From: Candidatus Bathyarchaeota archaeon | GTDB lineage: Archaea; Thermoproteota; Bathyarchaeia; Bathyarchaeales; Bathycorpusculaceae | Reading direction: 5' to 3' | Assembly: GCA_029881805.1 (NCBI GenBank) | Contig: JAOULW010000005.1 | Coordinates: forward strand, 64,001 to 102,069 | Length of the DNA stretch: 38,069 bases | Shown here: positions 8,641 to 17,091 of the stretch, piece by piece | Layout: each line of letters begins with the position of its first letter | Position numbering within the stretch: position 1 is the stretch's first letter | Program-made: the position numbers and the translations under genes | The notes under the pieces: generated by a model | The model's database searches: none | What the model was told of the DNA's origin: nothing | Seen by the model: the letters and a program-made list of their open reading frames with translations, nothing else

Positions 8641-9420
8641 CTACCTTGTTCGAAGAGAAACATCTCCAACGAAGACGCGTTTTATCTTTCCATTTTCAAG
8701 TCTAAGAATCAGCGCACCCTCTAGATCAACGTCCCGAGCCAAGCCATGCAGTCTTTCGGTTTCGCTTACAACCTCCACCGCATGACCTAGGAAACTAGCA
8801 TGCTTTTTCCATTTCTTCAAAATAACAGCAAAACCTTCCTTTATATACAAATCATAAACACTTTCTATTCTCTCAATCAAAAAGCTAAACAGCCTTTCCA
8901 ACTTGATCTTTCTTCCGATTTCTTCTTCTAGCGAGGTTGCTGCTTTTCTCAACTCTTCAGAAAAAACCTTTCCCACACTGAAGTTTGCATTAATTCCAAT
9001 TCCCATCACCACATGGTTGACACAATTGCCAGACGTTTTCATCTCTGTTAATATTCCGCAAATCTTTCGTCCGTTGACCAACACATCATTTGGCCACTTG
9101 GTCTCAGCTTCTAAGCCGTATAATTCACGCAAAACTTCTGCTGTGGCCAAACCAACTGCAAACACGAGCTTTGTGGCTTCTGCTGGCTTGAGTTGAGGTC
9201 TGAGGATGATGGAAATCCACAATCCGCCTTTCGGTGAAATCCATTGTCGCCCAAGTCTTCCACGCCCGCAGGTTTGGGTCTCCGCGATTGTAACCGTTCC
9301 TTCAACGGCTCCAAGTTCAGCCAATTCCTTAGCCCAGTCATTTGTCGAACCGACTTCACGGCAGAAAAAGATGCGTCTGCCGAAACGTATAGTCCGTAGA
9401 CTTTTCCGGAGTTTATCCAC
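8641..9420 (-). CDS. birA: Biotin-protein ligase (monofunctional BirA type)
   Basis: This enzyme activates biotin with ATP and attaches it to the carrier-protein lysine. Residues 24-27 are GSTN, residues 52-58 GRGRLGR (the biotinyl-AMP loop), followed by QW and later GLWISIILRP. KWPNDVLVNGRKICGIL follows near residue 108 with the catalytic Lys. The C-terminal domain of about 50 residues is the usual small SH3-like cap. There is no N-terminal helix-turn-helix, so it is unlikely to repress transcription as E. coli BirA does. The start is GTG; no strong SD is visible. It sits just upstream of the accC-carrier pair on the same strand. Confidence 0.93.
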   Translation of the reverse strand: MDKLRKSLRTIRFGRRIFFCREVGSTNDWAKELAELGAVEGTVTIAETQTCGRGRLGRQWISPKGGLWISIILRPQLKPAEATKLVFAVGLATAEVLRELYGLEAETKWPNDVLVNGRKICGILTEMKTSGNCVNHVVMGIGINANFSVGKVFSEELRKAATSLEEEIGRKIKLERLFSFLIERIESVYDLYIKEGFAVILKKWKKHASFLGHAVEVVSETERLHGLARDVDLEGALILRLENGKIKRVFVGDVSLRTR

Positions 9421-9441
9421 GTTTATCTTTGCAGACGTATC

Positions 9442-10563
9442 TCATTGCTCCTTCAAAATCAAATATGAGCTTAAATAAAAAAATACGTAGGTCGAAGCTG
9501 AGAGAAAAAATGGAGCGATAAAACCCCACAAAGAAATGAGAATGCCAGACAAAGCCAAGCTAAGTGCCTCACCAACATGAAGACCCATCATCAACAATCC
9601 AATATCGGTTCCATAGGATTCCCTTGCACAAATCTTGGACAAAATTCCTTCTTGACCGATACTTGCCATGCCGTCAACGAAGCCATAGGCAATCACGAGG
9701 CCGCCAGCAAAAACCCAACTTGAAAATCCAAGCAAGAAAAATGTAACCGTATATAGCAATCCGCTCAGAAGAATAAGCCGCCTCATCTGAGAACTCTTTG
9801 AAAAAAGATAAGAGGACAAGCCAGCCAGTAAAACCTGCAAGCCAAAAATCAATCCAATAATCTCAGCTGTAAACCCGTTTTTGTCCAAGAAAAAGGTTAC
9901 GACATAACCTCCGTGGAAACCGAAAGATAATCCCATCATAAAAAACAGTAGCAGAAAAATCTTGAAAACTCTGTCCTTTTTTCTGAAGTCCAAAAAGTGC
10001 AAGGCCTTCTCTATGCTAAACTTTTCCTTCCTCTCGCCAGTCAGCAGTAAAGCCAAGAAAATCACAAAAACTCCGAACAGTGCACAGAGCAGCATTGTCC
10101 CTTCAAAAAATAGCCACGCTATGAAAAAGCCAGCTAACAAGCTTCCAACGGCATAGGCAATATATGCAGCCGTTCTCAAATAGACCAGGATTCTCCAATG
10201 TCCTCCATTCTTTTCTAACAGGAAAGCTCTGTTCACAGCCCACAATGTTCCTTCTTTGGTTCCTTCTACAATCTTACCAAACAAAAACTCCATTGGTGTG
10301 TGAGCAAAATAGTATATCAAGCCAGAAACAGCGCCCAGAATCCCATCTGTAACAAAAAAAGGCTTTCTACCGAGAAAGTCAGAAACTGTGGCAAAAAGCA
10401 TCCGTCCAAACTGCATGATCAAGGGCATGGAAGCAAATATGAATCCTATAACGACAACATCAATGTTTCTGGCCTTCATCATCAGAGGCAAAGCGACTCC
10501 AAGAATGCCGCTAGCAAAAGAATGAAAGAATTGAATGGAGAGTACTGTTCTAACCTGATTCAA
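9442..10563 (-). CDS. Major facilitator superfamily transporter
   Basis: This is a polytopic membrane protein of 373 residues with about 11-12 hydrophobic helices. The loop between helices 2 and 3 reads GRMLFATVSDFLGRKPFFV, a form of the MFS signature GxxxDxxGRR. A charged central loop (TGERKEKFSIEKALHFL...RKKDRV) separates two six-helix halves. The substrate cannot be inferred. The reading frame is open 39 bases upstream with a basic segment but has no ATG or GTG, so a TTG at 10563 is taken as the start. It lies between the biotin ligase and epimerase genes on the same strand and may be part of that unit. Confidence 0.8.
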   Translation of the reverse strand: MNQVRTVLSIQFFHSFASGILGVALPLMMKARNIDVVVIGFIFASMPLIMQFGRMLFATVSDFLGRKPFFVTDGILGAVSGLIYYFAHTPMEFLFGKIVEGTKEGTLWAVNRAFLLEKNGGHWRILVYLRTAAYIAYAVGSLLAGFFIAWLFFEGTMLLCALFGVFVIFLALLLTGERKEKFSIEKALHFLDFRKKDRVFKIFLLLFFMMGLSFGFHGGYVVTFFLDKNGFTAEIIGLIFGLQVLLAGLSSYLFSKSSQMRRLILLSGLLYTVTFFLLGFSSWVFAGGLVIAYGFVDGMASIGQEGILSKICARESYGTDIGLLMMGLHVGEALSLALSGILISLWGFIAPFFLSASTYVFFYLSSYLILKEQ

Positions 10564-10653
10564 ACGCTTCAGCTCAGAAAGTTTTCTACTAAACTTCTTA
10601 TGTTTAAAGGCGTTGCTCTTTCAAATCGAGCAAACATCAACAAAATTTCAAAC

Positions 10654-11061
10654 TCACTTCATGACGAGCTCTAGAAGTACGCCTCGAGTGCTCTTTGGAT
10701 GAACAAAAGCAATCTTTTTTCCCTCAGCACCCTCTCGCGGCTTGTCATCAATCAGAACTAGACCTTTCTTCTTAAGCCCTTCCAAAGTGGTCTCGATATC
10801 ATCGGTCATAATGGCAACGTGATGGATGCCCTCTCCGCGACTTTCAAGAAACTTTGCAATAGGACTTTCGTTGTCGAGAGGTTCTAAAAGTTCAATTTGA
10901 GTTTCGCCTCCAGTTGAGAAAAATGCCACCTTAACCTTTCGCTCCGTCAAAACATGAATGCCTCCCAGTTTGAAACCTAAAACATCACGGTATAAAGCGA
11001 TAACCTCGTCCAGATTCCGGACAGCGACGCCAATGTGGTCAACGCCAACAAACATTAGCAT
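10654..11061 (-). CDS. mce: Methylmalonyl-CoA epimerase
   Basis: This enzyme interconverts the (S)- and (R)-epimers of methylmalonyl-CoA, linking propionyl-CoA carboxylase to methylmalonyl-CoA mutase. The 135-residue protein is a two-module VOC/glyoxalase fold: VDHIGVAVRNLDEVI...YRDVLGF at the start, then ETQIELLEP, GEGIHHVAIMTDDIE and GVLLELV at the end. The conserved metal ligands are the His of VDHIG, the His pair of IHHVA and Glu residues in QIELLEP and LLELV. Start ATG 11061 or 11055. No mutase gene lies in the window. Its presence is the main reason to read PccB as acting on propionyl/methylmalonyl-CoA. Confidence 0.93.
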   Translation of the reverse strand: MLMFVGVDHIGVAVRNLDEVIALYRDVLGFKLGGIHVLTERKVKVAFFSTGGETQIELLEPLDNESPIAKFLESRGEGIHHVAIMTDDIETTLEGLKKKGLVLIDDKPREGAEGKKIAFVHPKSTRGVLLELVMK

Positions 11062-11173
11062 TCAACCCTCATACAAAATGATAAATGCCTCAGAGCATGT
11101 TATAAAAAGCTTCCTAAAGTGACAACTTGACTCTATTCAAGAGTACATTGCCACAGTTCAAAAGTTTGGAAAA

Positions 11174-11182
11174 ACTATAAAG
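11174..11182 (+). promoter_or_regulatory. Likely TATA box of the tfrAB unit
   Basis: ACTATAAAG lies about 26 bases ahead of an expected start site near 11205. The leader would be about 32 bases and contains a GGTGA SD at 11225-11229, seven bases before the ATG. The spacing fits an archaeal promoter well, but no transcript data support it. Confidence 0.4.
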
Positions 11183-11236
11183 CATAGGTTACAAAATTAC
11201 TAAATCTTCAAATACAATTGATTTGGTGAAAACTGA

Positions 11237-12934
11237 ATGGAGAAGTGCAATCACGACATAATCATTGTTGGAGCAGGCTTGGCAGGTCTGAGAGCAGCGG
11301 TCGCTGCCGCTGAAGTTGGCAACAAGCTCGACATTGCAGTTTTTTCTAAGCATCATCCGCTACGTTCGCATTCGGTTTGTGCGCAAGGAGGAACAGCCGC
11401 TGTGATGCATGAGAAAGATTCATTTGACTTACATGCCTTCGACACTGTAAAGGGTGCTGACTACCTCGCAGATCAGGACGCGGTGGAATTTTTCGTCAGA
11501 CGGGCGCCGAAAGAAATAGTTCTAACAGAACATTGGGGATGCCCATGGAGCCGCACACCAGACGGAAAAATGAACCAACGCCCTTTCGGTGGACACACTC
11601 AGCCAAGAGCATGCTTCGCCGCAGACATGACAGGCTTCCATGAAATGCACGCAATTTATGGAAAAGCCACAACTTACAGCAACATAAAATTCTATGACGA
11701 GTGGTTCGTAACTTCGCTGATAGTGGAGAATAATACAGCCATAGGGTTAACGGCTATAGAAATGACAACAGGCAAGCTGCATGCATTCACCGCAAAAGCC
11801 ATTGTAATGGCAACAGGAGGTCACGAACGCATATACGAATTCACAACGTTCTCGCACACGACCACAGGTGACGGAATGGCAATAGCGTATCGTGCAGGCG
11901 TGCCCTTAGAAGACATGGAATTTGTGCAATTTCATCCCACAGGCTTGATTCCTTCAGGAGTTTTAATAACGGAAGGAGCCCGCGGCGAAGGCGGATACTT
12001 AATAAATGCTAATGGCGAACGCTTCATGAAACGATATGCGCCGGAAAGAATGGAATTAGCTCCTCGTGACGTTATTTCAAGAGCAGAGCAAACGGAGATT
12101 CTCGAAGGCCGTGGACTACAGGGACCCTATGGGCCTTACATAGCTTTGAACCTCACGCACCTTGGTGAGGAAAAAATAAACGAACGATTACCGCTCATTC
12201 GCGATGTTGCAATAAAGCTTGGCGGAGTAGACCCTGTTAAAGAACCCATCCCAATTCGCCCGGCGGCACATTATTCTATGGGGGGGATCAGAATCAACGT
12301 AAAAACCGAAACACCAATCGCAGGATTGTATGCAGCTGGCGAATGCTCATGTATCAGCGTGCATGGTGCAAACAGGCTAGGCACAAACTCGACTGCTGAT
12401 TGTCTGGTTTTTGGGGTAGTTGCTGGTGAAGAAGCCGCAAGGCGTGCGTTGTCCACAAGCTTACGCGAGGTTTCGAAGGAGAAACTTCTTGCAGAAGAGA
12501 ATAGGATTGCTGAAATCCTCAACAGAGAAGGCTCTGAGCGAATTTCAGTCATCAGAGACCAAATGAGACGAATTATGAACGAGAAGGTCTGGATTTACAG
12601 AAGAGGCGACCAGCTCGAAAGCGCATTGAAGGAAATAAGAGAGCTTAGAAAAAGGTTCAAAGACATAAAAATTGAAGATAAGGGCAAATCATTCAACACA
12701 GGATTCTTTTCGGCGCTGCAACTTGATTTCATGTTGGAGCTTGCTGAAGTCACCGTAGCCAGTGCAATTCCGAGAACAGAGTCGAGAGGCGCACATTCCA
12801 GGCTTGATTATCCCAAACGTGACGACCAAAACTGGCTAAAACACACATTAGCTTATTGTACGAAAGATGGTCCACGACTTGAGTACATTCCAGTTACAGT
12901 GACCAAGTGGCCGCCAGTCGCGAGGAAATACTAG
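11237..12934 (+). CDS. tfrA: Fumarate reductase / succinate dehydrogenase flavoprotein subunit (TfrA-like)
   Basis: This FAD-containing catalytic subunit interconverts fumarate and succinate. Residues 12-17 are GAGLAG (FAD dinucleotide fold). RSHSVCAQGGTAAV follows near 43-56, where SdhA/FrdA proteins bind FAD covalently through the His. The active-site stretch QFHPTGLIPSGVLITEGARG and the RPAAHYSMGGI segment carry the conserved His and Arg residues. LGTNSTADCLVFG completes the FAD site. At 565 residues it is of normal length. The SD GGTGA and an upstream TATA-like box support the ATG. The next gene is a TfrB-like fusion rather than an ordinary SdhB, with no membrane-anchor genes following, which points to a soluble thiol:fumarate reductase-type enzyme. 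Confidence 0.93.
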   Translation: MEKCNHDIIIVGAGLAGLRAAVAAAEVGNKLDIAVFSKHHPLRSHSVCAQGGTAAVMHEKDSFDLHAFDTVKGADYLADQDAVEFFVRRAPKEIVLTEHWGCPWSRTPDGKMNQRPFGGHTQPRACFAADMTGFHEMHAIYGKATTYSNIKFYDEWFVTSLIVENNTAIGLTAIEMTTGKLHAFTAKAIVMATGGHERIYEFTTFSHTTTGDGMAIAYRAGVPLEDMEFVQFHPTGLIPSGVLITEGARGEGGYLINANGERFMKRYAPERMELAPRDVISRAEQTEILEGRGLQGPYGPYIALNLTHLGEEKINERLPLIRDVAIKLGGVDPVKEPIPIRPAAHYSMGGIRINVKTETPIAGLYAAGECSCISVHGANRLGTNSTADCLVFGVVAGEEAARRALSTSLREVSKEKLLAEENRIAEILNREGSERISVIRDQMRRIMNEKVWIYRRGDQLESALKEIRELRKRFKDIKIEDKGKSFNTGFFSALQLDFMLELAEVTVASAIPRTESRGAHSRLDYPKRDDQNWLKHTLAYCTKDGPRLEYIPVTVTKWPPVARKY

Positions 12935-12946
12935 GAGGATACAATC

Positions 12947-14512
12947 ATGAGCACAAAAGTTGAGAAGATAGTTGAGTTCAAGATAAGTCGGTTTGACCCA
13001 GAAAGCAAGAAGCATTACGTTTCTACTTATAAAGTGCCCATTCGCAAAGGAACGACTATACTCGAAGCGTTGCTGTACATTAAAGATAACCTTGACGAGT
13101 CGCTTAGCTTCAGGCACTCATGTAGAATGGGAATTTGCGGAAGCTGCGGAGTCAACGTCAACGGGAAACCAATGCTTGCTTGTTACACGCAAGTGCTGCA
13201 TCTTGACGCTGACTCGCTGCTCATTGAGCCACTTGCCAACATGCCAGTCATAAAAGACTTGGTTGTCGACATTCAACCGTTCTTCGACGCCTACAAGAAA
13301 ACTAAGACGATTCTGATTAAACCTGAAGAAGCCCTTCAGAAGCCCACGGAGTTTATCCAAATGCCCGCAGAACTTAAAAAGTTCTGGGATCTAACGCTGT
13401 GCACAAAATGCTCAATCTGCTATTCAGCTTGTCCAGCTGCAATAGACGAGAGATTTCTCGGACCTGCGGCTTTAACTGCCAATTATAGATTCGTCATAGA
13501 TTCGAGAGACGAAGGTTGTCCAGAACGATTGAAACCAATGGAAGATAATATTTGGCTATGTACTCAATGCAACTCATGCACGTTGTTCTGTCCAAAACTT
13601 GTAAGCTGTGCAAACTCGATAGTTGAAGACCACAGTCTTCTGGTAGAAGCTGGAAACATTCCAAGAACAGTAAAAGATGTGCTTGAAAGCGTCTACAAAT
13701 ACCATAATCCGATGGCGACACATCAGAGCAAAAGAATGGACTGGGCTGAGGGCTTGAACGTCAAGACTTTTCCAGAGATTACAAGCGCAGACGTTTTGTT
13801 CTTCGTTTGCTGCTCAGCGGTTTACGATCTCAGAAACCGCGAAGTTGCCAGAATAATGGCGTCGATATTCAATAAAATGGGCGTCAACTACGCGACTCTT
13901 GGCACTGAGGAATGGTGCTGCGGAGACCACGTGCTTAGAATGGGCGAAAAAGGAATGTTCGAAGAACTGGCTCAACACAACATTGGGACGTTTACAAAAC
14001 TAAAGGCGGAAAAAATCGTTACGTTGTCGCCACATTGCTACAACACGTTCAAAAATGACACGCCGTACGTTGATGAAAAACTGAATGTTCAGCACTATAC
14101 ACAATTCTTGGCTGAAGCCATTCAACAAGGTAAAATCAAACCCTCAAAGCCAGTCAAGAAAAAAGTCGCCTATCACGACCCATGTTTCCTAGGAAAACGC
14201 AACGAAATATATGACGCGCCAAGACAGATCCTACAAGCAATAAGCGGCTTGGAACTAAGTGAAATGAAGAGAACAAGAGAAAGCAGCTTCTGCTGTGGAG
14301 GAGGAGCTGGAAGAGTATGGACTGAGGAAGCGTTGCCGGAGAAGAGGCCTTGCGTCGACCGTATCAAGGAGGCACTTGAGCTCGGTGTGGACACAATAGC
14401 AGTGGCTTGTCCGTTCTGTGTGACAACTTTGGAAGACGCTGTGAAAGTGCTCGATGTCGAAAACAAGATTGCAGTCAAAGATGTTTTGGAGCTTTTAAGA
14501 GAAGCAATTTAG
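12947..14512 (+). CDS. tfrB: TfrB-like subunit: fumarate reductase iron-sulfur protein fused to an HdrB-like CCG domain
   Basis: This subunit carries electrons to the flavoprotein. The N-terminal third is SdhB/FrdB-like: a [2Fe-2S] site SCRMGICGSCGVNVNG...LAC, then CTKCSICYSACP and CTQCNSCTLFCPK. The C-terminal half has two CCG modules. The second is intact (C-x35-CC...CPFC, with SSFCCGGGAGRVW). In the first, the expected CxxC is SPHC, with one Cys replaced by Ser. Methanothermobacter TfrB has the same FrdB-HdrB architecture and oxidises CoM-SH plus CoB-SH while reducing fumarate. Start ATG 12947 has a perfect AGGAGGAT that overlaps the tfrA stop, so the two are coupled. Whether the thiol partners here are CoM and CoB is unknown. 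Confidence 0.88.
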   Translation: MSTKVEKIVEFKISRFDPESKKHYVSTYKVPIRKGTTILEALLYIKDNLDESLSFRHSCRMGICGSCGVNVNGKPMLACYTQVLHLDADSLLIEPLANMPVIKDLVVDIQPFFDAYKKTKTILIKPEEALQKPTEFIQMPAELKKFWDLTLCTKCSICYSACPAAIDERFLGPAALTANYRFVIDSRDEGCPERLKPMEDNIWLCTQCNSCTLFCPKLVSCANSIVEDHSLLVEAGNIPRTVKDVLESVYKYHNPMATHQSKRMDWAEGLNVKTFPEITSADVLFFVCCSAVYDLRNREVARIMASIFNKMGVNYATLGTEEWCCGDHVLRMGEKGMFEELAQHNIGTFTKLKAEKIVTLSPHCYNTFKNDTPYVDEKLNVQHYTQFLAEAIQQGKIKPSKPVKKKVAYHDPCFLGKRNEIYDAPRQILQAISGLELSEMKRTRESSFCCGGGAGRVWTEEALPEKRPCVDRIKEALELGVDTIAVACPFCVTTLEDAVKVLDVENKIAVKDVLELLREAI

Positions 14513-14610
14513 ACACTCTCGATGCTGTCCTTTCTTTCTGCATTACAATGGAAATAATGATTTCATCTCTAATCTCATTTTGGAAAATTGTAAAGGCTTA
14601 TGCAGATACA

Positions 14611-14624
14611 TTAATATATTTATC
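14611..14624 (+). promoter_or_regulatory. Likely TATA box of the aor unit
   Basis: TTAATATATTTATC lies about 26 bases before an expected start site near 14643. That leaves a leader of about 33 bases containing a GGAGGA SD at 14664-14669. Confidence 0.38.
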
Positions 14625-14675
14625 AGATAAATGTTATAGTTCTCTCAAAAATACATTAAGTATGGAGGAAAATGT

Positions 14676-16523
14676 TTGTTCGGCTATGCTGGTCGAATTC
14701 TTTACATAGACTTGACAACCGGGAAGACTCATGTTGAGCCCTTGAATGAAGAATACGCGAAAAAGTACATTGGCGGAATAGGGCTGGGTATGCGGTTATG
14801 GCTTGACTACTCTAAACCTGGAGTTGATCCCTTTAGCCCAGAAAACCCATTGATTCTGGCAAATGGACCCATATCGGGGACTGTTTGGCCCACAGGTGGA
14901 AACGGACACGCCTTTGTTGCAAAGTCGCCGCAGACTTATGGAGTCGGCGAAGCCAAAGCGCACGGTTCATTCGGAACAGAGCTGAAGAGAGCTGGATATG
15001 ACGCCGTGATCTTCAAGGGAAAAGCTGAGAAACCTGTCTACGTTTGGATTGACGATGATTCAGTTCAACTTTTGGATGCGGCACATTTGATGGGCAAGTC
15101 GCCGGCGGAAACCGAGGACGTAATAAGGGAAGAGTTAGGCGACTACTACATTCGCGTTGCAGCCATAGGTCCTGCCGGAGAAAAACTCGTCAGAATAGCC
15201 TGCATCATAAACGACAAGACAAGAGCCGCTGGAAGAACAGGACTAGGCGCTGTCATGGGCGCAAAGAATCTTAAGGCAATTGCCGTGCGCGGAACCCTAG
15301 ACATCACCGTGGCGAAACCAGAAGAGTTCATGGAATATGTAAAAGAGTTTCATGAAAGAATGAAGGGACCAGCCACAAAGAAATACAGAACGTTAGGCAC
15401 TGCAGAAAACGTTCTAGTACACAATTCACTGCATTGCATGCCTACAAGAAACTACAACAATGCAACTTTTGAAGGAGCGGAAAAAGTGAGTGGCGAAATA
15501 CTAAACGAAAGATTTGTCGCAAAGATTATCGGATGCAGCTCCTGTGCAATGCGATGCGAACACATGTGCGTGGTTGCAGAAGGCCCATACAAGGGCACAA
15601 TGACGCGGATGGAGTACGAACCTTTGTGGGCTTTGGGACCATACTGTGGTGTGGACCGACTTGACGCCATATTAAAAGGAATGGACCTCTCCAATTATTA
15701 TGGTTTAGACGCTATTAGTGTAGGGGTAATCGTCGGATTCGCCATGGACTGTTACGAGAAGGGAATACTGACGCAAGAGGACTTTGACGGAATCGATGCG
15801 CGTTTTGGCAATCATGAGGCGCTGGTTCAGATAATCGAGAAGATAGGCAAGCGTGAAGGCATAGGAGACATACTTGCAGAAGGCGTGAAGATTGCAGGAG
15901 AGAAGATAGGCAAAGGTGCAGAGAAGCTTGGGCAGCACATTAAAGGAGTTGAGGTTACGGGTTACGACCTCAGATGCCTCAAAACAGCCGCGTTAGGCTT
16001 TGCAGTTTCCTTCCGTGGAGCAGACCACAATAGGCATGGAGCTTATGCGTTTGACGTTAAGGGGAAAGTGAACCGTTTGAAAGCTGAAAAAGGCAGAGGA
16101 AAAATGGTTAAGGACATGGAAGACATTTACACGCTCATAGACTCGTTAATTGTCTGCAAATTCTCAAGAGGCACATACTATAAAGAGCTTGAAGACATGA
16201 CCAAGCTTTACAACTTGGTGACAGGATTCGGAATCACGACTCAAGAAATGGTGCAAGCTGGTGAAAGAATAAACAATGTTGCCAGACTTTTCAATGTCAG
16301 GGAAGGTTTAGGCAGGAAAGACGACACTTTGCCATACAAGGTTATGCATTTGCCAGTTCCAGACGAAGGTCCTTCTAAAGGAGCCTATGTCTCACAAGAA
16401 GAGTTGGACCTGCTCCTAGACGACTATTACGAAAGCCGCGGATGGACACGAGAAGGAGTGCCAACCATAGAGAAACTTGAGGAAATGGGCATGGATGACC
16501 TAGTCAACATTGTTAAGGAGTGA
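14676..16523 (+). CDS. aor: Tungsten-containing aldehyde:ferredoxin oxidoreductase
   Basis: This enzyme oxidises an aldehyde to a carboxylic acid and reduces ferredoxin, or runs backwards to reduce acids, using a tungsto-bispterin. At 615 residues it has the normal AOR length. The [4Fe-4S] ligands are seen as CSSCAMRC at residues 287-294 and Cys493 in IVCKFSRG, the same spacing as in Pyrococcus AOR. Pterin-binding segments include GGNGHAFVAKSPQTYGV, AGRTGLGAVMGAKNLKAI, and EYEPLWALGPYCGVD. The start is a TTG at 14676 placed six bases after GGAGGA; the ATG at 14672 is in another frame. The substrate (formaldehyde, glyceraldehyde-3-phosphate, aliphatic or aromatic aldehydes) cannot be decided. 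The next gene encodes its probable electron carrier. Confidence 0.93.
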   Translation: MFGYAGRILYIDLTTGKTHVEPLNEEYAKKYIGGIGLGMRLWLDYSKPGVDPFSPENPLILANGPISGTVWPTGGNGHAFVAKSPQTYGVGEAKAHGSFGTELKRAGYDAVIFKGKAEKPVYVWIDDDSVQLLDAAHLMGKSPAETEDVIREELGDYYIRVAAIGPAGEKLVRIACIINDKTRAAGRTGLGAVMGAKNLKAIAVRGTLDITVAKPEEFMEYVKEFHERMKGPATKKYRTLGTAENVLVHNSLHCMPTRNYNNATFEGAEKVSGEILNERFVAKIIGCSSCAMRCEHMCVVAEGPYKGTMTRMEYEPLWALGPYCGVDRLDAILKGMDLSNYYGLDAISVGVIVGFAMDCYEKGILTQEDFDGIDARFGNHEALVQIIEKIGKREGIGDILAEGVKIAGEKIGKGAEKLGQHIKGVEVTGYDLRCLKTAALGFAVSFRGADHNRHGAYAFDVKGKVNRLKAEKGRGKMVKDMEDIYTLIDSLIVCKFSRGTYYKELEDMTKLYNLVTGFGITTQEMVQAGERINNVARLFNVREGLGRKDDTLPYKVMHLPVPDEGPSKGAYVSQEELDLLLDDYYESRGWTREGVPTIEKLEEMGMDDLVNIVKE

Positions 16524-16530
16524 ATTGGCA

Positions 16531-17040
16531 ATGGTAAAAATTCATGAAAGAAAATTTGTTTCAGCAGACCCAGATAAATGCGTAGGCTGCCAAGTTTGCG
16601 AATACATCTGCTCACTTACGCAAGACAAGGCGTTCAACCCACTAAAATCCAGAATACGCGTTGTCCGCATAAACCAGCTAGTAAATCTGGCAGTCACGTG
16701 CAGACTCTGTGAGGATCCGCCTTGTATTGCTGCATGTCCAAGAGATTCCTTGACTCAATCAGAGGAAACAGGGCTGATAAATGTAGACGAGGACAAATGC
16801 AACGGCTGCGGATGGTGCATTGAAGCATGCGATTATGGGGCGATCATGCTGCATCCAGAGAACAAAGTGGTTTACGTGTGTGACCTGTGCAAAGAAAAAG
16901 GCGAACCGCAATGTGTCAAATGGTGCCCAGAAGAAGCATTAGACATGGTCACAAGCGACGTCCTAGCCCAAAAAGCGCGAATAACAGCAGTGAAGAAACT
17001 GTTCCAAGAAGCAATTAAAGAATCGTCAAAAGCTTCCTAA
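16531..17040 (+). CDS. 16-cysteine, four-cluster ferredoxin-like electron-transfer subunit
   Basis: This 169-residue protein has four Cys motifs for four [4Fe-4S] clusters: CVGCQVCEYIC (from residue 17), CRLCEDPPCIAAC, CNGCGWCIEAC and CDLCKEKGEPQCVKWC. The overall pattern matches the polyferredoxin subunits that accompany molybdenum and tungsten oxidoreductases (AorA, BamC or DmsB/HycB-like). It starts eight bases after the aor stop, with AAGGAG inside the end of aor acting as SD; an in-frame TTG at 16525 is an alternative start. The inference is that it takes electrons from AOR and passes them to ferredoxin or another acceptor. No signal peptide is visible, so it is cytoplasmic. Confidence 0.9.
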   Translation: MVKIHERKFVSADPDKCVGCQVCEYICSLTQDKAFNPLKSRIRVVRINQLVNLAVTCRLCEDPPCIAACPRDSLTQSEETGLINVDEDKCNGCGWCIEACDYGAIMLHPENKVVYVCDLCKEKGEPQCVKWCPEEALDMVTSDVLAQKARITAVKKLFQEAIKESSKAS

Positions 17041-17061
17041 TTTCCTATTTTCTATTTATTC
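17041..17061 (+). terminator. T-rich terminator candidate after the aor-ferredoxin unit
   Basis: The bases directly after the ferredoxin stop form a pyrimidine run made of TTTCCTATTTTC and TATTTATTC, with no hairpin. It is the kind of U-tract at which archaeal RNA polymerase stops. It lies between convergent genes. Confidence 0.35.
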
Positions 17062-17091
17062 AAGAATAATTATTTTGCGCCTTTGCAATGT

